The notes under the pieces: model-generated
Database searches by the model: none
Told to the model about the DNA's origin: nothing
The model's input: the letters and a program-made list of their open reading frames with translations, nothing else
Shown here: piece after piece, positions 1 to 7,441 of the stretch
How the letters are laid out: every line of letters begins with the position of its first letter
Numbering within the stretch: the first letter of the stretch is position 1
NCBI GenBank assembly: GCA_037444685.1
Contig: JBBILX010000012.1
Coordinates: 21,069 to 85,068 of the forward strand
Reading direction: 5' to 3'
DNA length: 64,000 nucleotides
Source: UBA964 sp037444685
GTDB taxonomy: Bacteria; Pseudomonadota; Gammaproteobacteria; Steroidobacterales; Steroidobacteraceae
Position numbers and translations under genes: made by a program

Positions 1-28
1 CGAAGCGCGCCCGGCGACGAGCGCCTGA
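1..28 (+). CDS. rplW: 50S ribosomal protein L23, last codons (partial)
   Basis: An open frame entering from the left edge reads EARPATSA and stops with TGA at 26-28, 17 bases before rplB. In the S10 operon the gene before rplB is rplW, so this is probably the L23 C-terminus. Only eight codons are visible, so the identity rests on gene order alone. Confidence 0.4.
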
Positions 29-45
29 GCGCGGGAGCAGCATCC

Positions 46-882
46 ATGGCACTCATCAAGATGAATCCGACCTCGCCGGGCACGAGGTTCGTCATCAAGG
101 TCAGCAAGACCCACCTCTGGAAGGGTGGTCCGTACGAGCCTCTGACGGTCAAGCAGGCCAAGACCAGTGGACGCAACGCCTACGGCCGCATCACCACGCG
201 TCACAAGGGCGGCGGTTCGCGGCGGAAATACCGCCTGATCGACTTTCGTCGCAACAAGGATGGCATCGTCGGCGTCGTCGAGCGGATCGAATACGATCCC
301 AACCGCACCGGGCATATCGCGCTGATCAAGTACGCCGACGGCGAGCGCCGCTACATCCTCGCGCCGAAGGGCCTCAAAGCCGGTGACGAGGTCCGCTCGG
401 GCGCAGATTCGCCGATCAAGCCGGGCAATGCCATGCAGCTGCGCCACATCCCGATCGGCACGACCGTGCACAACGTCGAGCTCAAGCCGGGCAAGGGCGG
501 CCAGCTCGCGCGCAGCGCCGGCAGCTCGGTGCAGTTCACCGCCCGTGAGGGCATCTATGCGTACATCCGATTGAAGTCGGGCGAGATGCGCAAGGTGCAC
601 GTCGACTGCCGGGCGACGATCGGCGAGGTCAGCAACGACGAGCACAACCTGCGTCAGTATGGAAAGGCGGGCGCCAAGCGCTGGTTGGGCATCCGTCCGA
701 CCGTCCGCGGCCTGGCGATGAATCCGGTCGACCATCCGCACGGCGGCGGCGAGGGCAAGTCCGGCCAGGGCAACCCCCACCCCGTGTCGCCTTGGGGCTG
801 GAACACCAAGGGGAAGAAGACCCGCGTCAACAAGCGCACGACCCACATGATCGTGCAGCGCCGTCAGAACAAGGTCCGGTAG
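46..882 (+). CDS. rplB: 50S ribosomal protein L2
   Basis: L2 is a primary 23S rRNA-binding protein beside the peptidyl transferase centre. The 278-residue product has the family's usual length and carries the universally conserved C-terminal motif NPVDHPHGGGEGKS with the functionally important histidine, plus the basic N-terminal RNA-binding part (HKGGGSRRKYR). The ATG follows a GGGAG ribosome site (33-37). It is the first complete gene of a same-strand ribosomal run reaching rplQ. Confidence 0.98.
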   Translation: MALIKMNPTSPGTRFVIKVSKTHLWKGGPYEPLTVKQAKTSGRNAYGRITTRHKGGGSRRKYRLIDFRRNKDGIVGVVERIEYDPNRTGHIALIKYADGERRYILAPKGLKAGDEVRSGADSPIKPGNAMQLRHIPIGTTVHNVELKPGKGGQLARSAGSSVQFTAREGIYAYIRLKSGEMRKVHVDCRATIGEVSNDEHNLRQYGKAGAKRWLGIRPTVRGLAMNPVDHPHGGGEGKSGQGNPHPVSPWGWNTKGKKTRVNKRTTHMIVQRRQNKVR

Positions 883-893
883 GAGCTGCAACA

Positions 894-1169
894 GTGCCCC
901 GTTCGCTCAAGAAAGGTCCGTTCGTCGATCTGCATCTGGCCAAGAAGGTGCAGACCGCCGTCTCCAAGAACGATCGCAAGCCGATCAAGACCTGGTCGCG
1001 CCGCTCCATGGTGGTGCCAGAGATGGTCGGTCTCACGATCGCCGTACACAATGGCAGGCAGCACATCCCCGTGCTCGTGACCGAGAACATGGTCGGCCAC
1101 AAGCTCGGCGAGTTTGCGCCGACGCGCACTTTCAAGGCGCACTCGGGCGATAAGAAGGTCGCGAGCTGA
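894..1169 (+). CDS. rpsS: 30S ribosomal protein S19
   Basis: S19 forms a complex with S13 in the head of the 30S subunit. The start is GTG at 894, chosen because it gives the family N-terminus PRSLKKGPFVD after a GGAG ribosome site; a longer reading of the same frame lies inside rplB. The 91-residue product ends with the typical GHKLGEFAPTRTF and HSGDKK segments. It sits 11 bases after rplB. Confidence 0.97.
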   Translation: MPRSLKKGPFVDLHLAKKVQTAVSKNDRKPIKTWSRRSMVVPEMVGLTIAVHNGRQHIPVLVTENMVGHKLGEFAPTRTFKAHSGDKKVAS

Positions 1170-1179
1170 GGAAACGGCC

Positions 1180-1521
1180 ATGGAAGTCACCGCCAAGTAC
1201 AGGTACGCGCGTATCTCCCCGCAGAAGTGCCGCCTCGTCGCGGACGTCGTCCGGGGCAAGCCCGTGGGCAATGCGCTCGCGACGCTCAAGTACATGCCGA
1301 AGAAGGGTGCGAGGTTCGTTTACAAGGTGCTGGCGTCGGCCGTCGCGAACGCCGAGAACAACAACGGCGCCGACATCGACGAGCTCCGGGTGCAGCGCAT
1401 CTACGTCGACACGGCGCCAGTGCTCAAGCGTTTCGCGGCGCGCGCCAAGGGCCGCGGAGCCCGCATAGTCAAGCGCAACAGCCACATCACTGTAGTGGTC
1501 AGCGACGGCCGCAAGGACTGA
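1180..1521 (+). CDS. rplV: 50S ribosomal protein L22
   Basis: L22 lines the peptide exit tunnel. The 113-residue product starts at ATG 1180 (MEVTAKYRYARISPQK), after a GAGGAAA-type ribosome site overlapping the rpsS stop region. The conserved ISPQKCRLVADVVRGK helix and the C-terminal beta-hairpin (RAKGRGARIVKRNSHITVVV), whose loop enters the tunnel, are both present. Confidence 0.97.
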   Translation: MEVTAKYRYARISPQKCRLVADVVRGKPVGNALATLKYMPKKGARFVYKVLASAVANAENNNGADIDELRVQRIYVDTAPVLKRFAARAKGRGARIVKRNSHITVVVSDGRKD

Positions 1522-1531
1522 GGAACAGCGC

Positions 1532-2257
1532 ATGGGTCAGAAAGTCAATCCGATCGGCATCCGCCTCGGCATCACGCGCGAGTGGGCGTCGAAGTGGTAC
1601 GCGGGCAAGAAGGAGTTCCCGCGCCACGTTCACACGGACTTCCGCGTGCGCGATTTCCTGCGCAAGCGCCTCGCCGAGGCCTCGGTGTCGCGCGTCCTGA
1701 TCGAGCGGGCTGCGAACAAGGTCAACATCACGATCGAGACCGCGCGTCCGGGCATCGTGATCGGCAAGAAGGGCGAGGACATCGAGAAGCTGCGTGGCGA
1801 CGTGGCGAAGCTGCTCGCCAAACCGATGCAGGACGTTCGGGTCAACATCGCCGAGATCCGCAAGCCCGAGCTCGATGCGCAGCTCGTCGCCGACGGCATC
1901 GCGCAGCAGATCGAGAAGCGCGTGATGTTCCGCCGCGCGATGAAGCGTGCCGTCATGAGCACGATGCGCAGCGGCGCGCTCGGCGTGAAGGTGCGTCTCT
2001 CAGGCCGTCTCAATGGCTCGGAGATCGCACGAACGGAGTGGTCGCGTGAGGGCCGCATCCCGCTGCACACCTTCCGAGCCGACATTGACTACGGCCTCGC
2101 CGAGGCGCGCACGACCTATGGGGTGATCGGCGTCAAGGTCTGGATCTTCAAGGGCGAGATCTTCGATCGCGACGAGGTCGCCAAGGCGGAGGCCCCGGCC
2201 GACGCGGCAGCGTCCGCGCCGGCTGCCGAGCCCGCCGCGGCTCCGGCGACCGCCTGA
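1532..2257 (+). CDS. rpsC: 30S ribosomal protein S3
   Basis: S3 lies at the mRNA entry site of the 30S subunit. The 241-residue product begins MGQKVNPIGIRLGI, has a KH domain with the GxxG loop GKKGED around residues 77-82, and a C-terminal half with conserved REGRIPLHTFRADIDYG. The last 25 or so residues are an Ala/Pro/Glu-rich low-complexity tail, longer than in E. coli S3 and probably disordered. The Ala-stop context is the self-complementary GCCTGAGGC. Confidence 0.97.
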   Translation: MGQKVNPIGIRLGITREWASKWYAGKKEFPRHVHTDFRVRDFLRKRLAEASVSRVLIERAANKVNITIETARPGIVIGKKGEDIEKLRGDVAKLLAKPMQDVRVNIAEIRKPELDAQLVADGIAQQIEKRVMFRRAMKRAVMSTMRSGALGVKVRLSGRLNGSEIARTEWSREGRIPLHTFRADIDYGLAEARTTYGVIGVKVWIFKGEIFDRDEVAKAEAPADAAASAPAAEPAAAPATA

Positions 2258-2275
2258 GGCTGAGGAAATGCACCG

Positions 2276-2689
2276 ATGATGCAACCCAAGCGAACCAAGT
2301 ACCGCAAGCAGTTCAAGGGCCGCAACGACGGTCTCGCGCTGCGCGGCAACACCGTAGCCTTCGGCGAATACGGCCTCAAGGCCACCGGACGGACGCGCAT
2401 GACGGCCCGCGAGATCGAGGCGGCGCGCCGCGCGATCTCGCGCTCGGTCAAGCGCGGCGGTCAGCTCTTCGTGCGCGTCTTCACCGACGTGCCGGTCACG
2501 AAGAAGCCGCTCGAGGTCCGAATGGGTAGCGGCAAGGGCAATGTCGAATACTGGGTGGCGAAGGTCAGGCCGGGCAAGGTGCTGTTCGAGCTCGATGGCG
2601 TCGACGAGAAGACCGCGCGCGAGGCCTTCCGGCTAGGTGGCGCGAAGCTGTCGGTGTCGACGACTTTCGCCAAGCGACAGGTTCGCTGA
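2276..2689 (+). CDS. rplP: 50S ribosomal protein L16
   Basis: L16 helps shape the A-site region of the large subunit. The 137-residue product begins MMQPKRTKYRKQ, aligning with the E. coli MLQPKRTKFRK start, so the first of the two ATG codons is used. The C-terminal half has the characteristic GSGKGNVEYWVAKVRPGK segment. Confidence 0.97.
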   Translation: MMQPKRTKYRKQFKGRNDGLALRGNTVAFGEYGLKATGRTRMTAREIEAARRAISRSVKRGGQLFVRVFTDVPVTKKPLEVRMGSGKGNVEYWVAKVRPGKVLFELDGVDEKTAREAFRLGGAKLSVSTTFAKRQVR

Positions 2690-2706
2690 GCCGGAGGCAG
2701 CAACAG

Positions 2707-2913
2707 ATGAACGCCAAGGAACTCCGCAGCAAGACCACCGCCGAACTCGGCGAGGAGCTGCTCAAACTCCGCAAGGAGCAGTTCGCGCTGCGCATGCAGC
2801 GCGCGACAGGCCAGGGCGCCAAGCCCAGCGAATTCGGCCGCGTGCGCAAGGCGATCGCGCGGCTCAAGACCGTGATGCGCGAGAAGGCCGCATCCGAAGG
2901 CAGGAAGTCATGA
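2707..2913 (+). CDS. rpmC: 50S ribosomal protein L29
   Basis: L29 is a small helical-hairpin protein at the exit tunnel and part of the docking site for trigger factor and SRP. The 68-residue product starts MNAKELRSKTTAELGEELLKL with the expected charged helices. Its TGA overlaps the rpsQ start (ATGA), indicating translational coupling. Confidence 0.97.
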   Translation: MNAKELRSKTTAELGEELLKLRKEQFALRMQRATGQGAKPSEFGRVRKAIARLKTVMREKAASEGRKS

Positions 2914-3182
2914 GCGAGAAGCAGTCACCCGCAGCCACCCAGCGCACGCTGACCGGCCGCGTCGTCAGCAACAGGATGAACAAGACCATCGCGGTCGAGA
3001 TCGAGCGGCTGATCAAGCATCCGCGTTACGGCAAGTACATCCGGCGGACGACCAAGCTGCTCGCCCACGACGAGACCAACGAGGCGCGCGAGGGTGACAC
3101 CGTGTCGATCGCCGAGTGCCGTCCGCTGTCGCGCCACAAGAGCTGGCGCCTCGTTGCGGTCGTCTCGCGCGCGGCGCAGTGA
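2910..3182 (+). CDS. rpsQ: 30S ribosomal protein S17
   Basis: S17 is a primary 16S rRNA-binding OB-fold protein. The 90-residue product starts at ATG 2910, overlapping the rpmC stop by four bases. The family signature is clear: RTLTGRVVSNRMNKTIAVEI, then KHPRYGKYIRRTTKLLAHDE. A short variable N-terminus (MSEKQSPAATQ) precedes the fold. Confidence 0.97.
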   Translation: MSEKQSPAATQRTLTGRVVSNRMNKTIAVEIERLIKHPRYGKYIRRTTKLLAHDETNEAREGDTVSIAECRPLSRHKSWRLVAVVSRAAQ

Positions 3183-3225
3183 GCCACGCGCTTCAGGGGC
3201 ACGAGCCAGACAGTCGAGGTTCAAG

Positions 3226-3594
3226 ATGATCCAGTTGCGCACGATGCTCAATGCGGCCGACAACAGCGGCGCGAAGATGCTGATGTGCATCAAGGTCCTG
3301 GGTGGCACACGCCGTCGATACGCGACAGTCGGCGATGTCATCAAGGTCAGCGTCAAGGACGCCATCCCGCGCGGCAAGGTCAAGAAGGGCGAGGTCTACG
3401 ACGCAGTCGTGGTGCGCACCCGTCGCGGTGTACGACGCCCGGACGGCTCGCTCATCAGGTTCGACGGCAACGCGGCGGTGCTGCTGACCAACAAGCTCGA
3501 GCCGATCGGCACCCGCATCTTCGGCCCCGTCACACGTGAGCTGCGCACGGCGCAGTTCATGAAGATCATCTCACTCGCGCCGGAAGTGCTCTGA
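3226..3594 (+). CDS. rplN: 50S ribosomal protein L14
   Basis: L14 is a 23S rRNA-binding protein at the subunit interface. The 122-residue product starts at ATG 3226 (MIQLRTMLNAADNSGAK) and has the expected length. It opens the spc-type block; the 43-base spacer after rpsQ is one of the larger gaps in this run, consistent with the E. coli S10/spc operon boundary, but no terminator is visible there. Confidence 0.97.
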   Translation: MIQLRTMLNAADNSGAKMLMCIKVLGGTRRRYATVGDVIKVSVKDAIPRGKVKKGEVYDAVVVRTRRGVRRPDGSLIRFDGNAAVLLTNKLEPIGTRIFGPVTRELRTAQFMKIISLAPEVL

Positions 3595-3605
3595 GAGAGA
3601 CAAAC

Positions 3606-3923
3606 ATGAACAAGATTCGCAAGGGCGACAACGTCATCGTGATCTCGGGGCGCGACAAGGGACGCAAGGGCGCCGTGATCCGCGTCCTGCCCGACGGCAA
3701 GCTGATCGTCGAGGGCGTCAACCGTGTCAAGCGCCACACACGCGCCAATCCGCAGCGCAACCAGGGCGGCGGCATCGTCGAGAAGGAGATGCCACTGCAT
3801 GCGTCGAAGGTCGCGCTGTTCAACCCCGCCACCCAGAAGGGTGAGCGCGTCGGGATCAAGCGGCTGGCCGATGGCAAGCGGGTACGGTTTTTCAAGTCCA
3901 ACGGAGAGATGATCGACGCCTGA
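3606..3923 (+). CDS. rplX: 50S ribosomal protein L24
   Basis: L24 initiates 50S assembly. The 105-residue product begins with the KOW motif (IRKGDNVIVISGRDKGRKGA) at residues 3-22 and contains the conserved EKEMPLHASKVALFNP segment. Its stop codon lies in the loop of a perfect 7-bp hairpin (3914-3930). Confidence 0.97.
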   Translation: MNKIRKGDNVIVISGRDKGRKGAVIRVLPDGKLIVEGVNRVKRHTRANPQRNQGGGIVEKEMPLHASKVALFNPATQKGERVGIKRLADGKRVRFFKSNGEMIDA

Positions 3924-3930
3924 GGCGTCG
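3914..3930 (+). promoter_or_regulatory. Hairpin enclosing the rplX stop codon, upstream of rplE
   Basis: CGACGCC and GGCGTCG form a perfect 7-bp stem with the TGA stop of rplX as the 3-base loop. In E. coli the spc mRNA is regulated by S8 binding near the rplX-rplE junction, so a structure here could be regulatory. The stem does not visibly match the internal-loop consensus of an S8 site, so this assignment is weak. Confidence 0.35.
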
Positions 3931-3957
3931 CCCATCCGCGCAGAATAGGTGAGCCAG

Positions 3958-4497
3958 ATGGCAAGGCTACAGCAGGCGTACCGCGACGAGATCGTCCCGA
4001 GGCTCAAGAAGGAGCTCGGGATCACCAACGTGATGGAGGTGCCGAGGATCACCAAGATCACGGTGAACATGGGCGTGGGCGAGGCCGTCGCGGACAAGAA
4101 GGTCATCGAGGCCGCAGCAGCCGATCTCGCCAAGATCACCGGGCAGAAGCCCAAGCTCTGCGCATCGCGCAAGTCGATCGCGTCGTTCAAGCTGCGGGAA
4201 GGTCTGCCCATCGGCGCCAAGGTCACGCTGCGCGGCGCACGCATGTACGAGTTCCTCGACCGCCTGATCACGATCGCGATGCCTCGAATCCGCGATTTCC
4301 GCGGCGTGTCACCGCGTTCCTTCGACGGTCGCGGCAACTACAACATGGGCGTCAAGGAGCAGATCATCTTCCCGGAGATCCAGTACGACCAGATCGATCA
4401 GCTTCGGGGCATGGACATCACCATCACCACCACGGCGAAGGACGACAAGGCCGGTCGGGCGCTGCTCGAAGCCTTCAACTTCCCGTTCCGCAAGTAA
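3958..4497 (+). CDS. rplE: 50S ribosomal protein L5
   Basis: L5 binds 5S rRNA and contacts S13 across the subunit bridge. The start is set at ATG 3958 (MARLQQAYRDEIVPRLKKEL) because an AGGTGAG ribosome site lies just upstream; a GTG at 3949 would sit inside that site. The 179-residue length equals the E. coli protein. Conserved segments include MEVPRITKITVNMGVGEA and the C-terminal KDDKAGRALLEAFNFPF. Confidence 0.97.
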   Translation: MARLQQAYRDEIVPRLKKELGITNVMEVPRITKITVNMGVGEAVADKKVIEAAAADLAKITGQKPKLCASRKSIASFKLREGLPIGAKVTLRGARMYEFLDRLITIAMPRIRDFRGVSPRSFDGRGNYNMGVKEQIIFPEIQYDQIDQLRGMDITITTTAKDDKAGRALLEAFNFPFRK

Positions 4498-4513
4498 CGG
4501 CAGGAAAATCGAG

Positions 4514-4819
4514 ATGGCCAAGACGAACATGGTCGAGCGCGAGAAGCGTCGTGCCAGGATCGTGAAGAAGTACGCGGCGAAGCGAGCGCAGCTCAAGGAG
4601 CTGATCCGCAGCCCGAAGACCTCGCCCGAGGAACGGGCCGCGGCGCAGGTGGCCCTGCAGAAGCTGCCGCGCGACGCGAGCCCGACGCGCGGCCGCAACC
4701 GCTGCTCGATCACGGGGCGTCCGCGTGGCGTCTACCGCAAGTTCGGCCTCGGCCGCGTGAAGATCCGCGAGACCGTCAGCCGGGGTGAGCTGCCTGGCGT
4801 GTCGAAGGCGAGCTGGTAA
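4514..4819 (+). CDS. rpsN: 30S ribosomal protein S14, zinc-free form
   Basis: S14 is a late-assembling protein of the 30S head. The 101-residue product is the long form without a zinc ribbon: only one cysteine remains in the NRCSITGRPRGVYRKFG segment. The C-terminal GELPGVSKASW is typical. The zinc-free form does not need zinc, unlike the L36 encoded at 8834. Confidence 0.97.
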   Translation: MAKTNMVEREKRRARIVKKYAAKRAQLKELIRSPKTSPEERAAAQVALQKLPRDASPTRGRNRCSITGRPRGVYRKFGLGRVKIRETVSRGELPGVSKASW

Positions 4820-4831
4820 GGAAGCACTGCA

Positions 4832-5227
4832 ATGAGCATGACCGATCCCATTGCCGATCTGCTGACGCGCATCCGCAATGCGCAGGCCGCACGCAAGACG
4901 GAAGTCAGTGTGGGTGCCTCGCGCCTCAAGCAGGCCGTCGTCAACGTCCTCAAGAACGAGGGCTACATCGGCGACTATCGCGTGTCCAGCGAGGGTGGCA
5001 AGAGCACGCTCACGATCGAGCTCAAGTACTTCGAGGGCCGCCCCGTTATCGACCGCCTCGAGCGCGTCTCGCGTCCGGGGCTGCGCATCTATCGCGGCAA
5101 GGATGAGTTGCCGAAGATCCAGGGTGGGATGGGTACGGTGATCGTCTCCACGCCGAAAGGGGTGATGACGGACCGACAGGCCCGCGAGATCGGCCAGGGC
5201 GGGGAAGTGCTCTGCATCGTGGCCTGA
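4832..5227 (+). CDS. rpsH: 30S ribosomal protein S8
   Basis: S8 binds central-domain 16S rRNA and in E. coli is also the translational repressor of the spc operon. The 131-residue product starts MSMTDPIADLLTRIRNAQ and ends in the conserved TPKGVMTDRQAREIGQGGE region. Its stop context is GCCTGAGGC, as in several genes of this cluster. Confidence 0.97.
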   Translation: MSMTDPIADLLTRIRNAQAARKTEVSVGASRLKQAVVNVLKNEGYIGDYRVSSEGGKSTLTIELKYFEGRPVIDRLERVSRPGLRIYRGKDELPKIQGGMGTVIVSTPKGVMTDRQAREIGQGGEVLCIVA

Positions 5228-5258
5228 GGCGAGAGCGGACGAGGGCGGAAACGGAACC

Positions 5259-5783
5259 ATGAGTCGCATAGCGAAGAAACCCATCGATGTGCCCCAGGGC
5301 GTCACCGTGACGCTCGGCGACGGCGAGATCACGCTCAAGGGCGCCAAGGGTGCCCTGAGCGTCAAGTTCGCCGACGGTGTGCGCGTGTCGCAGGACGGCA
5401 GGCAGCTCAAGCTCGTCTATGACGGCGCGAGCCGCATGGCCGCTGGCAGCGCGCGCGCACACATCGCCAACGTCATCGAGGGCATCACGCGAGGCTACGA
5501 ACGCAAGCTCGAGCTCGTCGGCGTCGGCTTCCGTGCCGCGGTTCAGGGCAAGGTCCTCAATCTGACGCTGGGCTTTTCCCATCCGGTCAACTATCCGGTT
5601 CCCGACGGGATCACGATCGAGACACCCAGCCAGACCGAAATCGTCGTCAAGGGCGTCGACAAGCAGAAGGTCGGTCAGGTGGCTGCCGAGATACGCGAGC
5701 TGCGTCCGCCGGAGCCCTACAAGGGCAAGGGTGTGCGCTACGCCGGCGAGAAGATCGAATTGAAGGAAGGCAAGAAGAAGTAG
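5259..5783 (+). CDS. rplF: 50S ribosomal protein L6
   Basis: L6 lies near the sarcin-ricin loop. The 174-residue product is close to the 177 of E. coli and shows the duplicated fold, with the family signature PEPYKGKGVRYAGE near the C-terminus. The start MSRIAKKPIDVPQGV is standard. Confidence 0.97.
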   Translation: MSRIAKKPIDVPQGVTVTLGDGEITLKGAKGALSVKFADGVRVSQDGRQLKLVYDGASRMAAGSARAHIANVIEGITRGYERKLELVGVGFRAAVQGKVLNLTLGFSHPVNYPVPDGITIETPSQTEIVVKGVDKQKVGQVAAEIRELRPPEPYKGKGVRYAGEKIELKEGKKK

Positions 5784-5831
5784 TCGCGGCTCGCGTCCGA
5801 TCCGGATGCGTGTGCGAGCGAGGTTCGAGAC

Positions 5832-6191
5832 ATGCAGATCACGAAGAAAGAGCGCCGTCAGCGTCGTGCCGTTCGGGCCCGCGCGAAGATCCGCGAGCTC
5901 GGCATCGCACGGCTCACGGTGCATCGCACGCCCCGGCACATTTACGCTCAGGTATTCGACGCGTCCGGCGCCTCCGTCATCGCGGCGGCCTCGACCGTCC
6001 AGGCGGACATCGCCAAGGGTCTCAAGAGCACCGGCAACGTCGAGGCCGCGCGGGCGGTGGGTCGCGCGATCGCCGAGCGCGCCCGGGCCAAGGGCGTCGA
6101 GCGCGTCGCGTTCGATCGCGCAGGGTTCATGTATCACGGCCGCATCAAGGCGCTCGCCGAGGCTGCGCGCGAAGCCGGCCTGCAGTTCTGA
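5832..6191 (+). CDS. rplR: 50S ribosomal protein L18
   Basis: L18 binds 5S rRNA together with L5. The 119-residue product starts at ATG 5832 (MQITKKERRQRRAVRARAKI), with the Arg/Lys-rich N-terminus that contacts RNA, and ends in the conserved FDRAGFMYHGRIKALAEAAR. Confidence 0.97.
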   Translation: MQITKKERRQRRAVRARAKIRELGIARLTVHRTPRHIYAQVFDASGASVIAAASTVQADIAKGLKSTGNVEAARAVGRAIAERARAKGVERVAFDRAGFMYHGRIKALAEAAREAGLQF

Positions 6192-6201
6192 GGGAAGACA
6201 G

Positions 6202-6708
6202 ATGGCACGACCCGAGAAGAATCCCGCTGCCGACGAGTTCCTGGAGAAGCTCGTCGCGGTCAACCGCACGGCCAAGGTGGTCAAGGGTGGCAAACAGTTC
6301 GGCTTCACGGCCCTGACGGTGGTCGGCGACGGCGCCGGCCGCGTCGGCATCGGCTTCGGCAAGGCGCGTGAAGTGCCGGTAGCCATCTCGAAGGCGATGG
6401 CGGCGGCACGTAAGAACATGGCGACCGTCGCGCTCCGGAACGACACGCTGCACTACCCGGTCAAGGGCGTGCATGGCGCCACGCACGTGTTCATGCAGCC
6501 CGCTTCCGAAGGTACCGGTGTGATCGCGGGCGGCGCGATGCGCGCCGTGCTCGAGTGCGCCGGCGTGCGCAACGTGCTCGCCAAGAGCTATGGTTCGCGC
6601 AATCCGATCAACGTCGTCCGCGCGACCATGAACGGCCTGCTCGCGGTCCAGTCGCCCGAGACGATCGCCGCGAAGCGCGGCAAGACGGTCGCCGAGATCC
6701 TCGCCTGA
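6202..6708 (+). CDS. rpsE: 30S ribosomal protein S5
   Basis: S5 lies at the mRNA channel and influences decoding fidelity. The 168-residue product starts at ATG 6202 (MARPEKNPAADEFLEKLV), with the double-stranded RNA-binding-like N-domain (VVKGGKQFGFTALTVVGDG, GKAREVPVAI) and the typical KSYGSRNPINVVRAT segment. It begins 10 bases after rplR. Confidence 0.97.
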   Translation: MARPEKNPAADEFLEKLVAVNRTAKVVKGGKQFGFTALTVVGDGAGRVGIGFGKAREVPVAISKAMAAARKNMATVALRNDTLHYPVKGVHGATHVFMQPASEGTGVIAGGAMRAVLECAGVRNVLAKSYGSRNPINVVRATMNGLLAVQSPETIAAKRGKTVAEILA

Positions 6709-6719
6709 GGTTCGTTTCG

Positions 6720-6932
6720 ATGAGCACCCAGAATGCCAGCGCCGGCAAGCTCCGCGTGACGCTCCGCAAGAGCATCCATGGACAGCTCGCCAACATCGCC
6801 CAGTCGGTGCGCGGCCTCGGCCTGCGCAGGCGGCACCAGACGGTCATCGTCGCCGATACGCCCGAGAATCGCGGCCTGATCCGTACCGCGCGACACCTGC
6901 TTGCGGTCGAGCAGGACGGGGCGGCCCGCTAG
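6720..6932 (+). CDS. rpmD: 50S ribosomal protein L30
   Basis: The 70-residue product starts at ATG 6720 with a short variable leader (MSTQNASAG) and then the L30 core KLRVTLRKSIHGQL. The segment VRGLGLRRRHQTVIVADTPENRGLI is diagnostic (quoted here in two pieces of the family: RGLGLRRRHQ and DTPENRGLI). Position between rpsE and rplO agrees. Confidence 0.96.
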   Translation: MSTQNASAGKLRVTLRKSIHGQLANIAQSVRGLGLRRRHQTVIVADTPENRGLIRTARHLLAVEQDGAAR

Positions 6933-6956
6933 GCCGCCGTTGAAGGAGTCGAACTC

Positions 6957-7391
6957 ATGCGTCTCAATACGATCAAACCGGGTCCTGGTTCGAAGCGGCC
7001 ACGGCTGCGCGTCGGGCGCGGCGCCTCGGCCGGCCAGGGCAAGACCTGCGGCCGAGGGGTCAAGGGTCAGCGCGCCCGCAAGGGCGGCTATCACAAGGTC
7101 GGCTTCGAAGGCGGCCAGATGCCGTTGCAGCGCCGGTTGCCGAAGGTCGGCTTTCGTTCGGCGATCAAGGCGCTGCGTGCCGAGGTGCGGCTTGGCGAGC
7201 TCGCCAAGGTCGAGTCGACGACCATCGACCTCGCCGCGTTGAAGGCCGCGAACATCGTGCCGCAGCATGCCGAGCAGGCCAAGGTGGTGCTGTCCGGCGA
7301 GATCACGCGCGCCGTCACGCTCAAGGGCGTTGGTGCGACCAAGGGCGCGCGCGCGGCCATCGAGGCCGCCGGCGGCAGGATCGAGGCCTGA
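6957..7391 (+). CDS. rplO: 50S ribosomal protein L15
   Basis: L15 is a 23S rRNA-binding assembly protein. The 144-residue product has the Gly/Arg/Lys-rich N-terminal arm (RLNTIKPGPGSKRPRLRVGR, RGVKGQRARKGG) and a globular C-domain. A GAAGGAG ribosome site precedes ATG 6957. The stop lies in a GCCTGAGGC context. Confidence 0.97.
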   Translation: MRLNTIKPGPGSKRPRLRVGRGASAGQGKTCGRGVKGQRARKGGYHKVGFEGGQMPLQRRLPKVGFRSAIKALRAEVRLGELAKVESTTIDLAALKAANIVPQHAEQAKVVLSGEITRAVTLKGVGATKGARAAIEAAGGRIEA

Positions 7392-7441
7392 GGCTCGTAA
7401 ACGGACCGTACAGCGACTGCATCCAGGATCGGAAACAGACA

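Noticed and set aside
3914..3930. S8 translational-repressor site
   Set aside because: The hairpin is at the right junction but is a plain perfect stem without the bulged internal loop of known S8 sites, so it is listed only as a hairpin.
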